Counted from the stretch's first letter, positions 26,790 through 36,511 are shown. The stretch is DNA of 64,000 nucleotides from Bacteroidota bacterium (GCA_002748065.1 PDRJ01000041.1:23791-87790), one strand, 5' to 3'. Notes: a model not told the origin generated them from the sequence alone. A program made the numbers and translations.

Positions 26790-27716
26790 ATGAAAAAGAT
26801 TACTCTATGGTGCCTTTTTGGGGGGCTCTTCCTTATATTTCCAAATACCCTGAAAGGTCAGGATTACTTCCCTTTTCCTTCTGATAGTGCCACTTGGTAT
26901 TCCATGCGTTCGCAGTATGAAATGATTCCTCCATACATATCCTACTATACAATAAAATACGAGATAATTGGCGATACCATCCTGAATAATAAGACATACC
27001 ATAAAGTTTACCAAAGTAGTCCAGATAGTACCAATTCACATTTATCATATACGGGCGCCTTACGGACAGAGCCTGATAGTTTACTGGTTTACTATATCAA
27101 TAGGGGGGATAGTGGAGAAAGGTTACTGTATAATTATAACCTACTCCCAAATGACACCCTTATAATGAGGGGTTTCCAACACATATGTATAGATACCGGG
27201 TCTATCATACTAAATAATAACATCAAACACAAGATACAATACATGTATATACCTGAAAATGATTGTCTACAAACATGGGTTATGGGAATAGGAAGTTTAG
27301 GAATTCCTTTATTAGAACCTTATTGGGCCTACTGTGCTTATGCATCTGAAATAGCCTATGACTTGACATGTTTTAGCTACAAGAATGAACTCATCTATGA
27401 ATGGGATATGAACCCGTATTTTACCGGATGTATTGGGGATAATACTGGTGGAATTGAGGAGCATTCCATTGAAAGTTTGCAGGTAGTACCAAACCCCGTA
27501 CAGGGAATATCGAGGTTATCGGGTTATGGCAAAGGTACAGAAAAAGTCAACTATCAGGTGCTGGATATTACCGGCCGCACTCTTTATGAGCGCCACAATG
27601 TTTCATACATGGATATTGAAATTAAGGGGTCGGATTACAGGTCGGGGATCTATTTCCTACAGCTTTATAACGCTACCATGGAAAAACCACACATCTTAAC
27701 GTTTCAAATCAGATAG
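26790..27716 (+). CDS. Secreted protein with type IX secretion C-terminal signal (308 aa)
   Basis: The start is ATG 26790 (MKKITLWCLF), which gives a clean signal peptide ending near LKGQ. The middle (~25-225) is a beta-rich domain that I do not recognise. The last ~75 residues form a T9SS type A sorting domain: SLQVVPNPVQG, then VLDITGRTLYER, then RSGIYFLQLY. Such proteins cross the outer membrane through the Por system and are anchored to or released from the surface. It is 15 bases upstream of another T9SS cargo gene. The reading frame is open upstream to 26619 but that part does not look coding. Confidence 0.8.
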   Translation: MKKITLWCLFGGLFLIFPNTLKGQDYFPFPSDSATWYSMRSQYEMIPPYISYYTIKYEIIGDTILNNKTYHKVYQSSPDSTNSHLSYTGALRTEPDSLLVYYINRGDSGERLLYNYNLLPNDTLIMRGFQHICIDTGSIILNNNIKHKIQYMYIPENDCLQTWVMGIGSLGIPLLEPYWAYCAYASEIAYDLTCFSYKNELIYEWDMNPYFTGCIGDNTGGIEEHSIESLQVVPNPVQGISRLSGYGKGTEKVNYQVLDITGRTLYERHNVSYMDIEIKGSDYRSGIYFLQLYNATMEKPHILTFQIR

Positions 27717-27731
27717 AGGAAGAGGGTAATA

Positions 27732-29345
27732 ATGAAAAAACAAACCCTGTGGATGGCTCTTTTTCTGTTGTTGCACGCGGTGGGTTATGCCCAGTTTCGG
27801 ATTGATTGGCAACAGAGTTACGGCACGATGGCCTCGGATATAGCCTACGACATTGTGCAAGTTGATGACGGCTATTTCGTAACCGGTTTCGCCGGCGCAG
27901 GAGGAGGGCAGGTAACCTGCTCCAAAGAGGGCGCCGGTTGGCTCCTCCGGTTTGACAGTTCCGGAAACTTGTTATGGCAAAGATGTTACCCCCGACGATC
28001 AGCAATTCGCATGGTTAAAGCCATTGGATCCCCCTATTTCTACATGATAGGCGGATGTACCCTCGACCCCTATCCCGATACCTACAACCTGTGGATAGCA
28101 AAAATCGACAGCCTGGGAAGCATCCTGTGGGAGAGGGTACTGGGAAACACCATTGGCATATTAGGTGGCGACCAATATGGCGAAGCCACTCCCGACGGTG
28201 GGGTGATCGCCTCAGCACAAATCGACTCCCAGGGAGGAGATATCACCCATTGGCATGGGTGGTATGATGGCTGGGTGATCAAACTGGACAGCCTGGGAAA
28301 TACGGAGTGGGATCAATCCATTGGTTCATCCTTTATTGAGTTTATCAATGTGATTATACCAACCAGTGACGGGGGATATCTTGCCGGTTTGTACGGGGAG
28401 CCCAATGGCATTGACGGAAATGTGGAGTGTGTTGTTTTCTCCAATGATGCCGATGCCATTGTTTATAAAATGGATAGTACCGGAAACCGCCAATGGGATC
28501 AGTGTTACGGAGGAAGTGCCCTGGAAGGGGTCGTTAACCTATTGGAAGTAGAAGATGGCTACCTGGTGGCCGGTATCGGAAGCTCTACCGATGGCGACCT
28601 TCTGGGAGCCGGATGGCATCCGGGATGGGAGGGTAATCACTATCCAGACCCAACAATCGATATATGGCTCGTAAAAATCGATTTCCATGGAAATATTATC
28701 TGGCAAAAATGCTATGGCGGTACTCAAAACGAATCCTCAAGAAAAATTTTTCAATCGGAAGATGGTGGATTTGTGATTTTTGGGGAGACGCATTCCTTTG
28801 ATTGCGATGTAGAGGGCAATCCTTCATGCTGTAAAGAAAAACCCTCCATCTGGATTTTTAAGGTTGACCCTATGGGAAATTTTCTCTGGCAACAGTGTAT
28901 TGGGGGATCGGGCTCTGAGAGTCTGTATAATGGCGTGGTGAGACATAGCGATTACCGATATGTAGTGGCCGGTGAAATGAATTACAGCCCCTCAGGAGAT
29001 GTGAATTGTTCAAATTTTGTCCCCCTCTCCGGACCAAATTTCTGGGTATTTAGTATTTCGGATACCACCGAAAATATCGCTGAACACAACCCGTGGATGG
29101 ACAAGGTTAACATTTACCCCAACCCGACAAGCGCCGTGTTGCACATTGATTTCCCTGCCAACACGCCCATACCGCATGCACTTCTTGAAATCCTCGATAT
29201 CAATGGGAGGGTCGTATTGAAACAAGAAAAGCTCTCCCACACCAACAACCTTGCTATTGAACAGCTTCCCCCCGGCCTCTTTTTAGTACGAATCAGGGAC
29301 GACGCACGGTTAATGACGAAGCGAATCATTCGTAAAAACTTGTAA
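27732..29345 (+). CDS. Secreted repeat protein with T9SS sorting signal (537 aa)
   Basis: A signal peptide (MKKQTLWMALFLLLHAVGYAQ) precedes about seven to eight repeats of roughly 50-60 residues. Each repeat contains a phrase like KIDSLGNxxWxxxxGGs followed by a DGGYLVAG-type segment, typical of beta-propeller or blade-like repeat proteins of Bacteroidetes. The C-terminal ~80 residues are a T9SS type A domain (VNIYPNPTSAVLHIDF, LEILDINGRVVLK, LPPGLFLVRI, ending KRIIRKNL). It is predicted to be exported to the cell surface; ligand or activity is unknown. It is 15 bases downstream of the preceding T9SS gene, so they form an operon. Confidence 0.85.
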   Translation: MKKQTLWMALFLLLHAVGYAQFRIDWQQSYGTMASDIAYDIVQVDDGYFVTGFAGAGGGQVTCSKEGAGWLLRFDSSGNLLWQRCYPRRSAIRMVKAIGSPYFYMIGGCTLDPYPDTYNLWIAKIDSLGSILWERVLGNTIGILGGDQYGEATPDGGVIASAQIDSQGGDITHWHGWYDGWVIKLDSLGNTEWDQSIGSSFIEFINVIIPTSDGGYLAGLYGEPNGIDGNVECVVFSNDADAIVYKMDSTGNRQWDQCYGGSALEGVVNLLEVEDGYLVAGIGSSTDGDLLGAGWHPGWEGNHYPDPTIDIWLVKIDFHGNIIWQKCYGGTQNESSRKIFQSEDGGFVIFGETHSFDCDVEGNPSCCKEKPSIWIFKVDPMGNFLWQQCIGGSGSESLYNGVVRHSDYRYVVAGEMNYSPSGDVNCSNFVPLSGPNFWVFSISDTTENIAEHNPWMDKVNIYPNPTSAVLHIDFPANTPIPHALLEILDINGRVVLKQEKLSHTNNLAIEQLPPGLFLVRIRDDARLMTKRIIRKNL

Positions 29346-29492
29346 AAAAGATAAGATTGGAGGGATTTTCTCATAAATGTAACCTCCCTGCATATCAAGC
29401 GTCATACGGAGTATAGGGGGTACCGGAGGATCTCTCGATGTCGCGCCACAAAGGGAAGATCGAGCCCCTAAGATGCTATTGATTATTTTCCC

Positions 29493-29500
29493 TAACTTTG
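29493..29500 (+). promoter_or_regulatory. -7 promoter element of sppA
   Basis: TAACTTTG, an exact TAnnTTTG, ends 15 bases before ATG 29516. The in-frame TTG at 29498 falls inside the box, which rules it out as a start. Confidence 0.7.
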
Positions 29501-29515
29501 TCAAAAAATAATGCC

Positions 29516-31285
29516 ATGAAAGACTTTTTCAAGTACACCCTTGCCACCATCACCGGAATTGTTATCACATTCCTTATGCTCTCCTTGATCTCAACCCTCC
29601 TCTTTGCCTCCATGCTTGCCTTGGCCGATAAGCAGGAGGTGGTTGTGAAACAGGGAAGCGTCCTACAGATGAACCTTAACTACCCCATTAAGGACAGGAC
29701 TCCCCAAAATATGCCCAACTTCTTCTTTTCCGATATGGTTACCCCCATTGGCCTCCACGATATTTTGGAGACCCTTGACAAGGCGGAAAAGGATGACCGG
29801 ATTGAAGGAATTTTCCTCAATGTGAGCAATCTTGCCGCAGGGTCGGCTACCATTACCGAAATACGCGATGCCCTTGAGGACTTCAAGAAAAGTGGAAAGT
29901 TTATCTACGCATACAGCGAGGTTTATACCCAAAAAGCCTACTACCTGGCCTCTGTAGCCGACAAGGTCTTTCTCAACCCTGTGGGATTCATCGATTTTAA
30001 AGGATTGAATGCTCAGGTGATGTTCTACAAAAATTTCCTCGATAAAGCCGATATAGAGGTCCAGATACTCCGTCCCGAGGGGAATAAATACAAAAGTGCC
30101 GTTGAGCCCTTTTTTATGGACAAGATGTCAGAAGCCAACAAAGAGCAGACCTCCAAATACCTTGATGCCATATGGAACACGTATTTGGCAAAAATCACCA
30201 AATCACGAAAGATATCCATGGCTCAACTCAACGAGTTTGCAGACAACTTAGTGGGGATGGATGCAAAAAGAGCCTTGGGAGCCAACCTGGTGGATGAGTT
30301 AGCCTACTTAGATCAGGTGTATGAGGCCATTAACGAGGCAACAGGAAACCCCAAAGAGGGAAAGATCACCGCCATCACACTGGCCAAATATAAAACAGCC
30401 AAGTTGGAAAACGAAAAAAAGCATACCTCAAAAGATCGCATTGCCGTCATTTACGCTTCCGGGCAGATTGTAGACGGCAAAGCCAGCGATCAAGTGGTGG
30501 GTTCCATCCGATTTGCCAAAGCCATTCGGAAAGCACGACTGGATAAAAAGGTAAAGGCCGTAGTGCTACGGGTCAACTCTCCCGGAGGAAGTGTAATCGC
30601 CTCCGACGTCATTCTCAGAGAGATGAGACTCCTTAAAGGCGTGAAGCCGGTGATTGCTTCCTACGGTGATGTGGCCGCATCCGGAGGATACTACATCAGT
30701 TGTTTTGCCGATAAAATCGTGGCTATGCCCAACACCATCACCGGATCCATTGGTGTTTTTGGAATGATTCCCAACTTCGAAGGCCTGCTAAACAAAAAGA
30801 TCGGTATCACCACCGACCATGTGAGCACCAACAAAAATGCGGGATTTCCCAATCCTTTCAAACCGCTTAACACTTTTGAAGCAGCCGAAATGAAGCGGCA
30901 CGTTACAGATACCTATTTCAATTTTACCCGCTTGGTTGCCGAAGGAAGAGGCATGCAACGGGAGGAGGTAGACCATATCGGACAAGGCCGCGTATGGGCC
31001 GGATCCGATGCCATACAGATCGGTCTTATTGATGAATTTGGCGGACTGGAAAAAGCCATTGAGATAGCCGCAGAAGCAGCAGCCCTTGAGGAGTACCGAA
31101 TCAAAAAACTTCCCAAGAACAAAAGCCCAATGGAACAACTTCTGGATATGGTCAGTGGCGAGCAGAGTTTCAGCAAGCTGGAGAAGACCATGGGACCCTA
31201 CTTCCGCTATATCGAAACCCTAAATAATGTCCAAAAGATGCAGGGGATTCAGGCGCGTTTGCCCTATGATATCTACATCGACTAA
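29516..31285 (+). CDS. sppA: Signal peptide peptidase SppA, 67-kDa type
   Basis: A 589-residue membrane-anchored serine/lysine protease that cuts leftover signal peptides. One N-terminal helix (~10-38) anchors two tandem ClpP-like domains. The catalytic Lys is in the N-terminal domain (EGNKYKSAVEPF) and the nucleophile Ser is in the C-terminal domain (GDVAASGGYYISCFAD), with VNSPGGSVIASD before it; this is the tandem arrangement of E. coli-type SppA. The stop TAA (31283-31285) is followed within 4 bases by MITE copy 3. Confidence 0.95.
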   Translation: MKDFFKYTLATITGIVITFLMLSLISTLLFASMLALADKQEVVVKQGSVLQMNLNYPIKDRTPQNMPNFFFSDMVTPIGLHDILETLDKAEKDDRIEGIFLNVSNLAAGSATITEIRDALEDFKKSGKFIYAYSEVYTQKAYYLASVADKVFLNPVGFIDFKGLNAQVMFYKNFLDKADIEVQILRPEGNKYKSAVEPFFMDKMSEANKEQTSKYLDAIWNTYLAKITKSRKISMAQLNEFADNLVGMDAKRALGANLVDELAYLDQVYEAINEATGNPKEGKITAITLAKYKTAKLENEKKHTSKDRIAVIYASGQIVDGKASDQVVGSIRFAKAIRKARLDKKVKAVVLRVNSPGGSVIASDVILREMRLLKGVKPVIASYGDVAASGGYYISCFADKIVAMPNTITGSIGVFGMIPNFEGLLNKKIGITTDHVSTNKNAGFPNPFKPLNTFEAAEMKRHVTDTYFNFTRLVAEGRGMQREEVDHIGQGRVWAGSDAIQIGLIDEFGGLEKAIEIAAEAAALEEYRIKKLPKNKSPMEQLLDMVSGEQSFSKLEKTMGPYFRYIETLNNVQKMQGIQARLPYDIYID

Positions 31286-31288
31286 ATA

Positions 31289-31508
31289 GAGTCCGTCTAT
31301 AAAGTCCGACTTCTTCGTTACGCTTGTCTTCAAAAATAGTGCAAACCGAAAGCAAAAGTAAGCTTGCTTATATTTTGCTGAGGTGAAGCCTATTTTATGT
31401 AAAATGGTCATTTACCCCAGTAAACTCACATTTTTCAGCCTTCGCAAGCCTCGAATTCGAACGTTCTAGACGACCTCTTCTCAAAACGCTGACTTTATGG
31501 ACAGAGAC
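31289..31508 (+). mobile_element. MITE-like repeat, copy 3 (long form)
   Basis: A 220-bp copy immediately after the sppA stop codon, with GAGTCCGTCTATAAAGTCC at the left and GACTTTATGGACAGAGAC at the right. It carries the extra ~70 bp module, though its left palindrome arm has changed (AATAGTGCAAACCGAAAGC). CTAAATA occurs on both sides, the left one containing the sppA stop codon, and joins directly to copy 4. Confidence 0.85.
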
Positions 31509-31514
31509 TAAATA

Positions 31515-31733
31515 GAGTCTGTCTATAAAGTCCGACTTCTTCGTTACGCTTGTCTTCAAAAATAGGCTGCACCTCAACAAAAGTACGCTTGCTTATATCT
31601 TGCTGAGGTGCAGCCTATTTTATGTAAAATGGTTATTTACCTTAGTAAACTCCCCTATTTCAGCCTTCGCAAGCCTCGAATTCGAACGTTCTAGACAGCC
31701 TCTTCTCAAAACGCTGACTTTATGGACAGACGC
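31515..31733 (+). mobile_element. MITE-like repeat, copy 4 (long form, perfect internal palindrome)
   Basis: A 219-bp copy in tandem with copy 3, separated by CTAAATA. Its inner module has a perfect 16-bp inverted repeat: AATAGGCTGCACCTCA (31561-31576) and TGAGGTGCAGCCTATT (31604-31619). The right end GACTTTATGGACAGACGC is followed by CTAAACA, one base different from the left flank CTAAATA, consistent with a 7-bp target duplication. Confidence 0.85.
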
Positions 31734-31760
31734 TAAACAGCGTTCGAGGGGGCACAATCT

Positions 31761-32573
31761 TTAGTGAAAACCCTTTAGCGCAGCGCGTCTCAACTGCGCT
31801 TTCTCTTGTGGCGATTTGGCATAATCATAGTCATAGATCGCCCCTTCCCAGTCGCCATAGGTAGGATTGGGAAGGACAAAGAAGCGTGACCCGAAGTCGG
31901 CGGCATATTTATCCACGATTTCAAAACGCTCGCTAATGCTCTTATGCTCAAAAAGCGTCGTAAAATCTGCCAGGTTATCCCCAAAGAACATAAGGATCTC
32001 ATACTTTTGTGCCACCACTTTTCGTCGGGGCTCTTTTCCCGAGGTGGTCGTCCTAAGCAAGAGGGTCTCCTCTTTCACATTGGGAAATCCCATCTCACGA
32101 AGGTTGGCCATGGTGGCCTCCCTGGTGGCCTCCTTACGGTTACTAATATAAAAGAGAGCCACCCCCTTTTGATGCGCATAATTCAAAAACTCCAGGGCTC
32201 CCGGGATCGGCCTTGCCTCCCGTTTATCCACCCACTCCTTCCATCCTACGGGATAGGAGGTTCCATCCAAAATCGATTGAGCGGCATGGGGACTATTATC
32301 CAACACGGTCTCGTCAATATCTACCACAATGGCATACTGCCTGGAGAGGTTCATACCCATTCTTCTCAGGTAATCATCCAACCGTAATCGCCCAAAATTA
32401 AAGGTTTGATAGCACAGTGCCCGGTACTCTGCCGAGGTCTGCATAAAGAGTACTGCTTGTGTCGCTTCCGACTTCTCCAACGTGTGGGTTCCTCCCTCTT
32501 CCGACTTGTAATGGTGTACGCTACAAGCGAAAAAGAGGGGCAATGCAAGCGCATAAAAAAGGATTCTTCTCAT
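31761..32573 (-). CDS. Class C acid phosphatase / 5'-nucleotidase lipoprotein (e(P4)-like)
   Basis: A 270-residue HAD-superfamily phosphatase anchored as a lipoprotein (lipobox FFAC, Cys17). The catalytic DIDETVLDN (two Asp spaced by one residue) and the later GDNLADF define the DDDD group that includes the Haemophilus e(P4) outer-membrane protein. SNRKEATREATMANL supplies the middle HAD motif. These enzymes release phosphate from nucleotides such as NMN at the cell surface or periplasm, serving nucleoside or NAD-precursor uptake. The gene is alone in its direction, facing the two tandem MITE copies. Confidence 0.92.
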   Translation of the reverse strand: MRRILFYALALPLFFACSVHHYKSEEGGTHTLEKSEATQAVLFMQTSAEYRALCYQTFNFGRLRLDDYLRRMGMNLSRQYAIVVDIDETVLDNSPHAAQSILDGTSYPVGWKEWVDKREARPIPGALEFLNYAHQKGVALFYISNRKEATREATMANLREMGFPNVKEETLLLRTTTSGKEPRRKVVAQKYEILMFFGDNLADFTTLFEHKSISERFEIVDKYAADFGSRFFVLPNPTYGDWEGAIYDYDYAKSPQEKAQLRRAALKGFH

Positions 32574-32610
32574 AGGTTTATCTTTTGTAGCCTTTGGCCG
32601 GGTTTAATCG

Positions 32611-32618
32611 CAAAGGTA
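32611..32618 (-). promoter_or_regulatory. -7 promoter element of the acid phosphatase gene
   Basis: On the minus strand TACCTTTG, an exact TAnnTTTG, ends 37 bases before ATG 32573. It lies only 9 bases from the poly-U end of the nifJ terminator. Confidence 0.65.
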
Positions 32619-32626
32619 GCATTTCT

Positions 32627-32661
32627 AAAAAAAAATGCCACCCCCAATACGAGGGCAGCAT
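32627..32661 (-). terminator. Intrinsic terminator of nifJ
   Basis: On the minus strand ATGCTGCCC pairs with GGGTGGCAT (plus-strand arms 32653-32661 and 32635-32643, two G-U pairs) and is followed by nine U residues. It lies 33 bases after the nifJ stop codon. Confidence 0.7.
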
Positions 32662-32693
32662 TAATATTGAATCAACACACAAGGTGGTTTTTG

Positions 32694-35600
32694 CTATTCG
32701 TCATCGTCTTCAAAGCTCATGGCTGCATAGCGCAAGTAGCTCTTATAGCGCCATCTTGCATTCTCTTCCGCAGCGGCAAAGAGTTCAAAGGCCTCTTCGG
32801 GGAATGATTTAAGCAAGGAAGTATAGCGTACCTCGCTCTTCAGGAAACTCTGGAACTTGCTCCAATTGGGTTCCTTACTATCGAGGGTAAACGGATTCTT
32901 CCCTTCTTCTTCCAAGAGAGGATTATAACGGTACATCTGCCAGTAACCGCATTCGACGGCCAGCTTCTCTTCCATCTGTGATTTTCCCATTCCGGCACGA
33001 AGACCGTGGTTAATACAGGGAGAGTAAGCGATAATCAATGAGGGTCCCGGATAGGCTTCGGCCTCACGAAGAGCCTTCAACCATTGTGCCTGATTTGCCC
33101 CCATAGCCACCTGAGCTACGTAGACATAACCATAGGTCATAGCCATTGCTCCAAGGTCTTTCTTACGAATACGCTTTCCGGCGGCGGCAAACTTTGCTAC
33201 AGCAGCAACAGGGGTCGCCTTGGACGACTGGCCACCGGTATTGGAGTACACCTCCGTATCCATACAAAGCACATTCACATCTTCCCCACTGGCCAGCACA
33301 TGATCCAAACCACCATATCCGATGTCATAGGCCCAACCGTCACCACCAAAGATCCAGATAGACTTCTTAATCATAAAGTCCTTCAACTCCTTCAACTCTT
33401 TTGCAACGGGGTGTGTTTCATTCTCCAACGCGGCCATCACCTTAGCTGAAGCCTCTTTGGAACCTTCGGCACTGTCTTTCTGTTCAAGCCACATCGCAAA
33501 AGCAGCTTTGGTCTCCTCATTGACGGCATCCATAGCGCCTTCCATACGAAGTTTGATACGATCGCGCAACTTGTTTACCCCAAGTGCCATTCCCATACCA
33601 TACTCGGCGTTATCCTCAAAGAGTGAGTTCGCCCAGGCGATTCCTTTCCCCTCACTGTTCCTGGTGTAAGGGGTAGAGGGAGCAGATCCTCCGTAGATAG
33701 AGGAACATCCGGTGGCGTTGGCAACCATCATGCGGTCACCAAAGAGTTGGCTAACCAGCTTAACGTAGGGCGTTTCACCACAACCGGCACAGGCTCCGGA
33801 AAACTCAAAGAGCGGTTGTGCAAACTGCGAGTTCTTCACCGATTTATCTTTCGGCATAAGCGTATCCTTATAGGTTACGTTTTGCACCATGTAGTTCCAG
33901 TTCTCAATCTCCTTCTCCTGCGTTCCCAAATACTCCATCTTAAGAGCCTTGGTCTTGGCGGGACAAACATCCACACAGTTTCCACATCCGGTACAATCGA
34001 GGGTACTCACCTGAATACGGAATTGCAAACCACTAAGGGGCTTACCATTAGCCTTCACCGTACTGACACCTTCGGGCAATCCTTCCATCTCTTTCTCGTC
34101 GAGCAGGAAGGGACGAATTGCAGCGTGGGGACATACATATGCACACTGGTTACACTGGATACAGTTCGCAGCAACCCATTCGGGAACGCTTACCGCAATA
34201 CCCCGCTTCTCATACGCCGTAGTACCTGCCGGGAACGTTCCGTCTTCACGTCCCACAAAAGCACTTACAGGAAGGTCGTCACCCTTTTGGGCATTAATGG
34301 GATCCACCACATTACGAATAAAGTCGGGACGTGTTTGATCCACCGCTACCTCTTCAGCCTCTAAGGAAGCCCACTCGGCGGGGATATCCACCTTCGTCAC
34401 TTGACCTCCACGGTCAACAGCGGCGTAGTTCATCTTCACAATCTCTTCTCCCTTACGGCCAAAGCTCTTTACAATCGCTTTCTTCATCTGTTCCACCGCC
34501 TTATCGTAAGGAATCACGTTCGCAATCTTAAAGAAGGCAGACTGCATGATGGTGTTAATACGGTTTCCAAGCCCTATCTCTTCGGCTATTTCCGTAGCAT
34601 TGATGATATAAAAACCGATCTCTTTCTTTGCCATATAGGCCTTCATGCTGTTGGGCAGGCGACGTTTGGTCTCCTCCACATCCCAGATTGAGTTAAAGAG
34701 GAAGGTTCCCCCTTTACGCAATCCTTTTAGCATATCGTATTTATCAAGATACGAAGGCACGTGACACGCCACAAAGTCGGCAATATTCACGTAATAGGTT
34801 GAACGGATGGGGTGGTCTCCGAAACGCAAGTGAGAAACGGTAAATCCACCCGACTTCTTAGAGTCATATTGGAAATAACCCTGACAATATTTATCGGTAC
34901 TCTCTCCAATAATCTTGATGGAGTTCTTATTGGCACCCACGGTACCATCAGAACCGATACCGTAAAACTTAGCCTGGATTGTCCCTTTAGGGGTCACATC
35001 AATATCTTCAAGCAGGGGAAGTGACTTAAAGGTCAAGTCATCTACGATTCCCACCGTAAAGTGGTTCTTAGGCTCTGCCAATTTCAGGTTCTCGTATACC
35101 GAGCGAATCATCGCTGGTGTAGTATCTTTGGAAGACAAACCGTAACGCCCACCCACGATCATAGGACGCTCTTCATGGGGCATGTCATAGAACAGATCTC
35201 GCACATCCAGGTAGAGGGGTTCTCCGTTTGCACCCGGCTCTTTAGTACGGTCAAGTACGGCGATACGTTTCACGCTCTTGGGATAAACCTTAAAGAAGTA
35301 TTTTGCAGAGAAAGGACGATAGAGATGGCAAGTTATCAAGCCCACCTTTTCGCCTTGTGCTCTCAGGTACTCTACCACCTCTTGCGCAGCCTCTGTCACA
35401 GAAGCCATAGCCACAATCACATTTTCAGCCTCGGGATCACCGTAGTAGGTGAAGGGGTGATATTCACGTCCGGTAAGTTTGGACATCTCCTGCATATACT
35501 CCTCAACCACATCCGGAACTATCTCATAAAACTTATTTGCCGACTCTTTTGCCTGGAAGAAGATATCCGGGTTCTGCGCTGTACCACGGGTCACCGGATG

Positions 35601-36236
35601 CTCCGGATTAAGGGCATTCTCACGAAATGCACGCACACCATCCCAGTCCACCAACTTACGCATATCCTCCATGTCAAGAGCCTCAATCTTCTGAATTTCA
35701 TGTGAAGAGCGGAAGCCATCAAAGAAATGGACAAAAGGAACACGCGTCTTTATAGTGGTAAGATGCGCTACACCGGCCAAATCCATAATCTGTTGTACCG
35801 AACCTGAAGCAAGAAGGGCAAAACCCGTTTGGCGTGTTGCATACACATCACTATGGTCTCCAAAAATGGAGAGGGCATGTGCGGCAACCGAACGGGCACT
35901 CACATGAAATACAGCAGGCAATAACTCACCCGCCACCTTATACATATTAGGGATCATCAACAGCAATCCCTGAGATGCTGTAAATGTAGAGGTCAATGCC
36001 CCTGCCTGTAACGAACCGTGTACCGCCCCGGATGCTCCACCTTCCGACTGCATCTCACTCACTCGAACCGTCTCGCCAAAGATGTTCTTCCTTCCATGAG
36101 CAGCCCACTCATCCACATATTCCGCCATGTTAGACGATGGAGTAATCGGATAGATAGCTGCCACTTCACTAAACATATATGCAATATGCGCAGCAGCCAT
36201 GTTCCCATCACAGGTAATGAAATTCTTCTTTTTCAT
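32694..36236 (-). CDS. nifJ: Pyruvate:ferredoxin (flavodoxin) oxidoreductase, single-chain
   Basis: A 1,180-residue homodimeric enzyme converting pyruvate and CoA to acetyl-CoA, CO2 and reduced ferredoxin or flavodoxin. It has the full domain order: pyrimidine-binding domain I (starts NFITCDGNMAAAHIAYMFSEV), gamma domain, two ferredoxin-like clusters (CIQCNQCAYVCP and CTGCGNCVDVCP, residues ~690-760), and the thiamine-pyrophosphate domain (FSGACAGCGETPYVK, GGDGWAYDIGYGGLDHV, DTEVYSNTGGQ). The NifJ name reflects homology; no nitrogen-fixation genes are here. In this organism it is the main fermentative pyruvate enzyme, and the fldA product in this window is a likely electron acceptor. Confidence 0.97.
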   Translation of the reverse strand: MKKKNFITCDGNMAAAHIAYMFSEVAAIYPITPSSNMAEYVDEWAAHGRKNIFGETVRVSEMQSEGGASGAVHGSLQAGALTSTFTASQGLLLMIPNMYKVAGELLPAVFHVSARSVAAHALSIFGDHSDVYATRQTGFALLASGSVQQIMDLAGVAHLTTIKTRVPFVHFFDGFRSSHEIQKIEALDMEDMRKLVDWDGVRAFRENALNPEHPVTRGTAQNPDIFFQAKESANKFYEIVPDVVEEYMQEMSKLTGREYHPFTYYGDPEAENVIVAMASVTEAAQEVVEYLRAQGEKVGLITCHLYRPFSAKYFFKVYPKSVKRIAVLDRTKEPGANGEPLYLDVRDLFYDMPHEERPMIVGGRYGLSSKDTTPAMIRSVYENLKLAEPKNHFTVGIVDDLTFKSLPLLEDIDVTPKGTIQAKFYGIGSDGTVGANKNSIKIIGESTDKYCQGYFQYDSKKSGGFTVSHLRFGDHPIRSTYYVNIADFVACHVPSYLDKYDMLKGLRKGGTFLFNSIWDVEETKRRLPNSMKAYMAKKEIGFYIINATEIAEEIGLGNRINTIMQSAFFKIANVIPYDKAVEQMKKAIVKSFGRKGEEIVKMNYAAVDRGGQVTKVDIPAEWASLEAEEVAVDQTRPDFIRNVVDPINAQKGDDLPVSAFVGREDGTFPAGTTAYEKRGIAVSVPEWVAANCIQCNQCAYVCPHAAIRPFLLDEKEMEGLPEGVSTVKANGKPLSGLQFRIQVSTLDCTGCGNCVDVCPAKTKALKMEYLGTQEKEIENWNYMVQNVTYKDTLMPKDKSVKNSQFAQPLFEFSGACAGCGETPYVKLVSQLFGDRMMVANATGCSSIYGGSAPSTPYTRNSEGKGIAWANSLFEDNAEYGMGMALGVNKLRDRIKLRMEGAMDAVNEETKAAFAMWLEQKDSAEGSKEASAKVMAALENETHPVAKELKELKDFMIKKSIWIFGGDGWAYDIGYGGLDHVLASGEDVNVLCMDTEVYSNTGGQSSKATPVAAVAKFAAAGKRIRKKDLGAMAMTYGYVYVAQVAMGANQAQWLKALREAEAYPGPSLIIAYSPCINHGLRAGMGKSQMEEKLAVECGYWQMYRYNPLLEEEGKNPFTLDSKEPNWSKFQSFLKSEVRYTSLLKSFPEEAFELFAAAEENARWRYKSYLRYAAMSFEDDDE

Positions 36237-36482
36237 AGTGCGAATTGTTAAATTCTTATATTTATAGCCTTAATTTTTCTCCTTGAAAACTTGTGCGAAA
36301 TTATAAATTTCCAACCAATAAAGGCACGATATTGACAAAAGCACCCCCTTAACATCCCAATTTAAATCTATTCTAAATTAGAAGTTTGTATTTAAATCAA
36401 AAACCACTACTCCCCCTCACGAAAACAGCAATTCCATCCCCAAAAAAACACCATACGCCATCGCCAATACACATATTTTAAA

Positions 36483-36490
36483 TAAGTTTG
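36483..36490 (+). promoter_or_regulatory. -7 promoter element of the serine dehydratase gene
   Basis: TAAGTTTG, an exact TAnnTTTG, ends 21 bases before ATG 36512. The rest of the 275-base divergent gap with nifJ is AT-rich and holds no gene. Confidence 0.65.
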
Positions 36491-36511
36491 TCCCTGTAAA
36501 CTTTTCACAAA

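Noticed and set aside
32694..36236. nifJ as evidence for nitrogen fixation
   Set aside because: The protein is a fermentative pyruvate:ferredoxin oxidoreductase; no nitrogenase genes are present.
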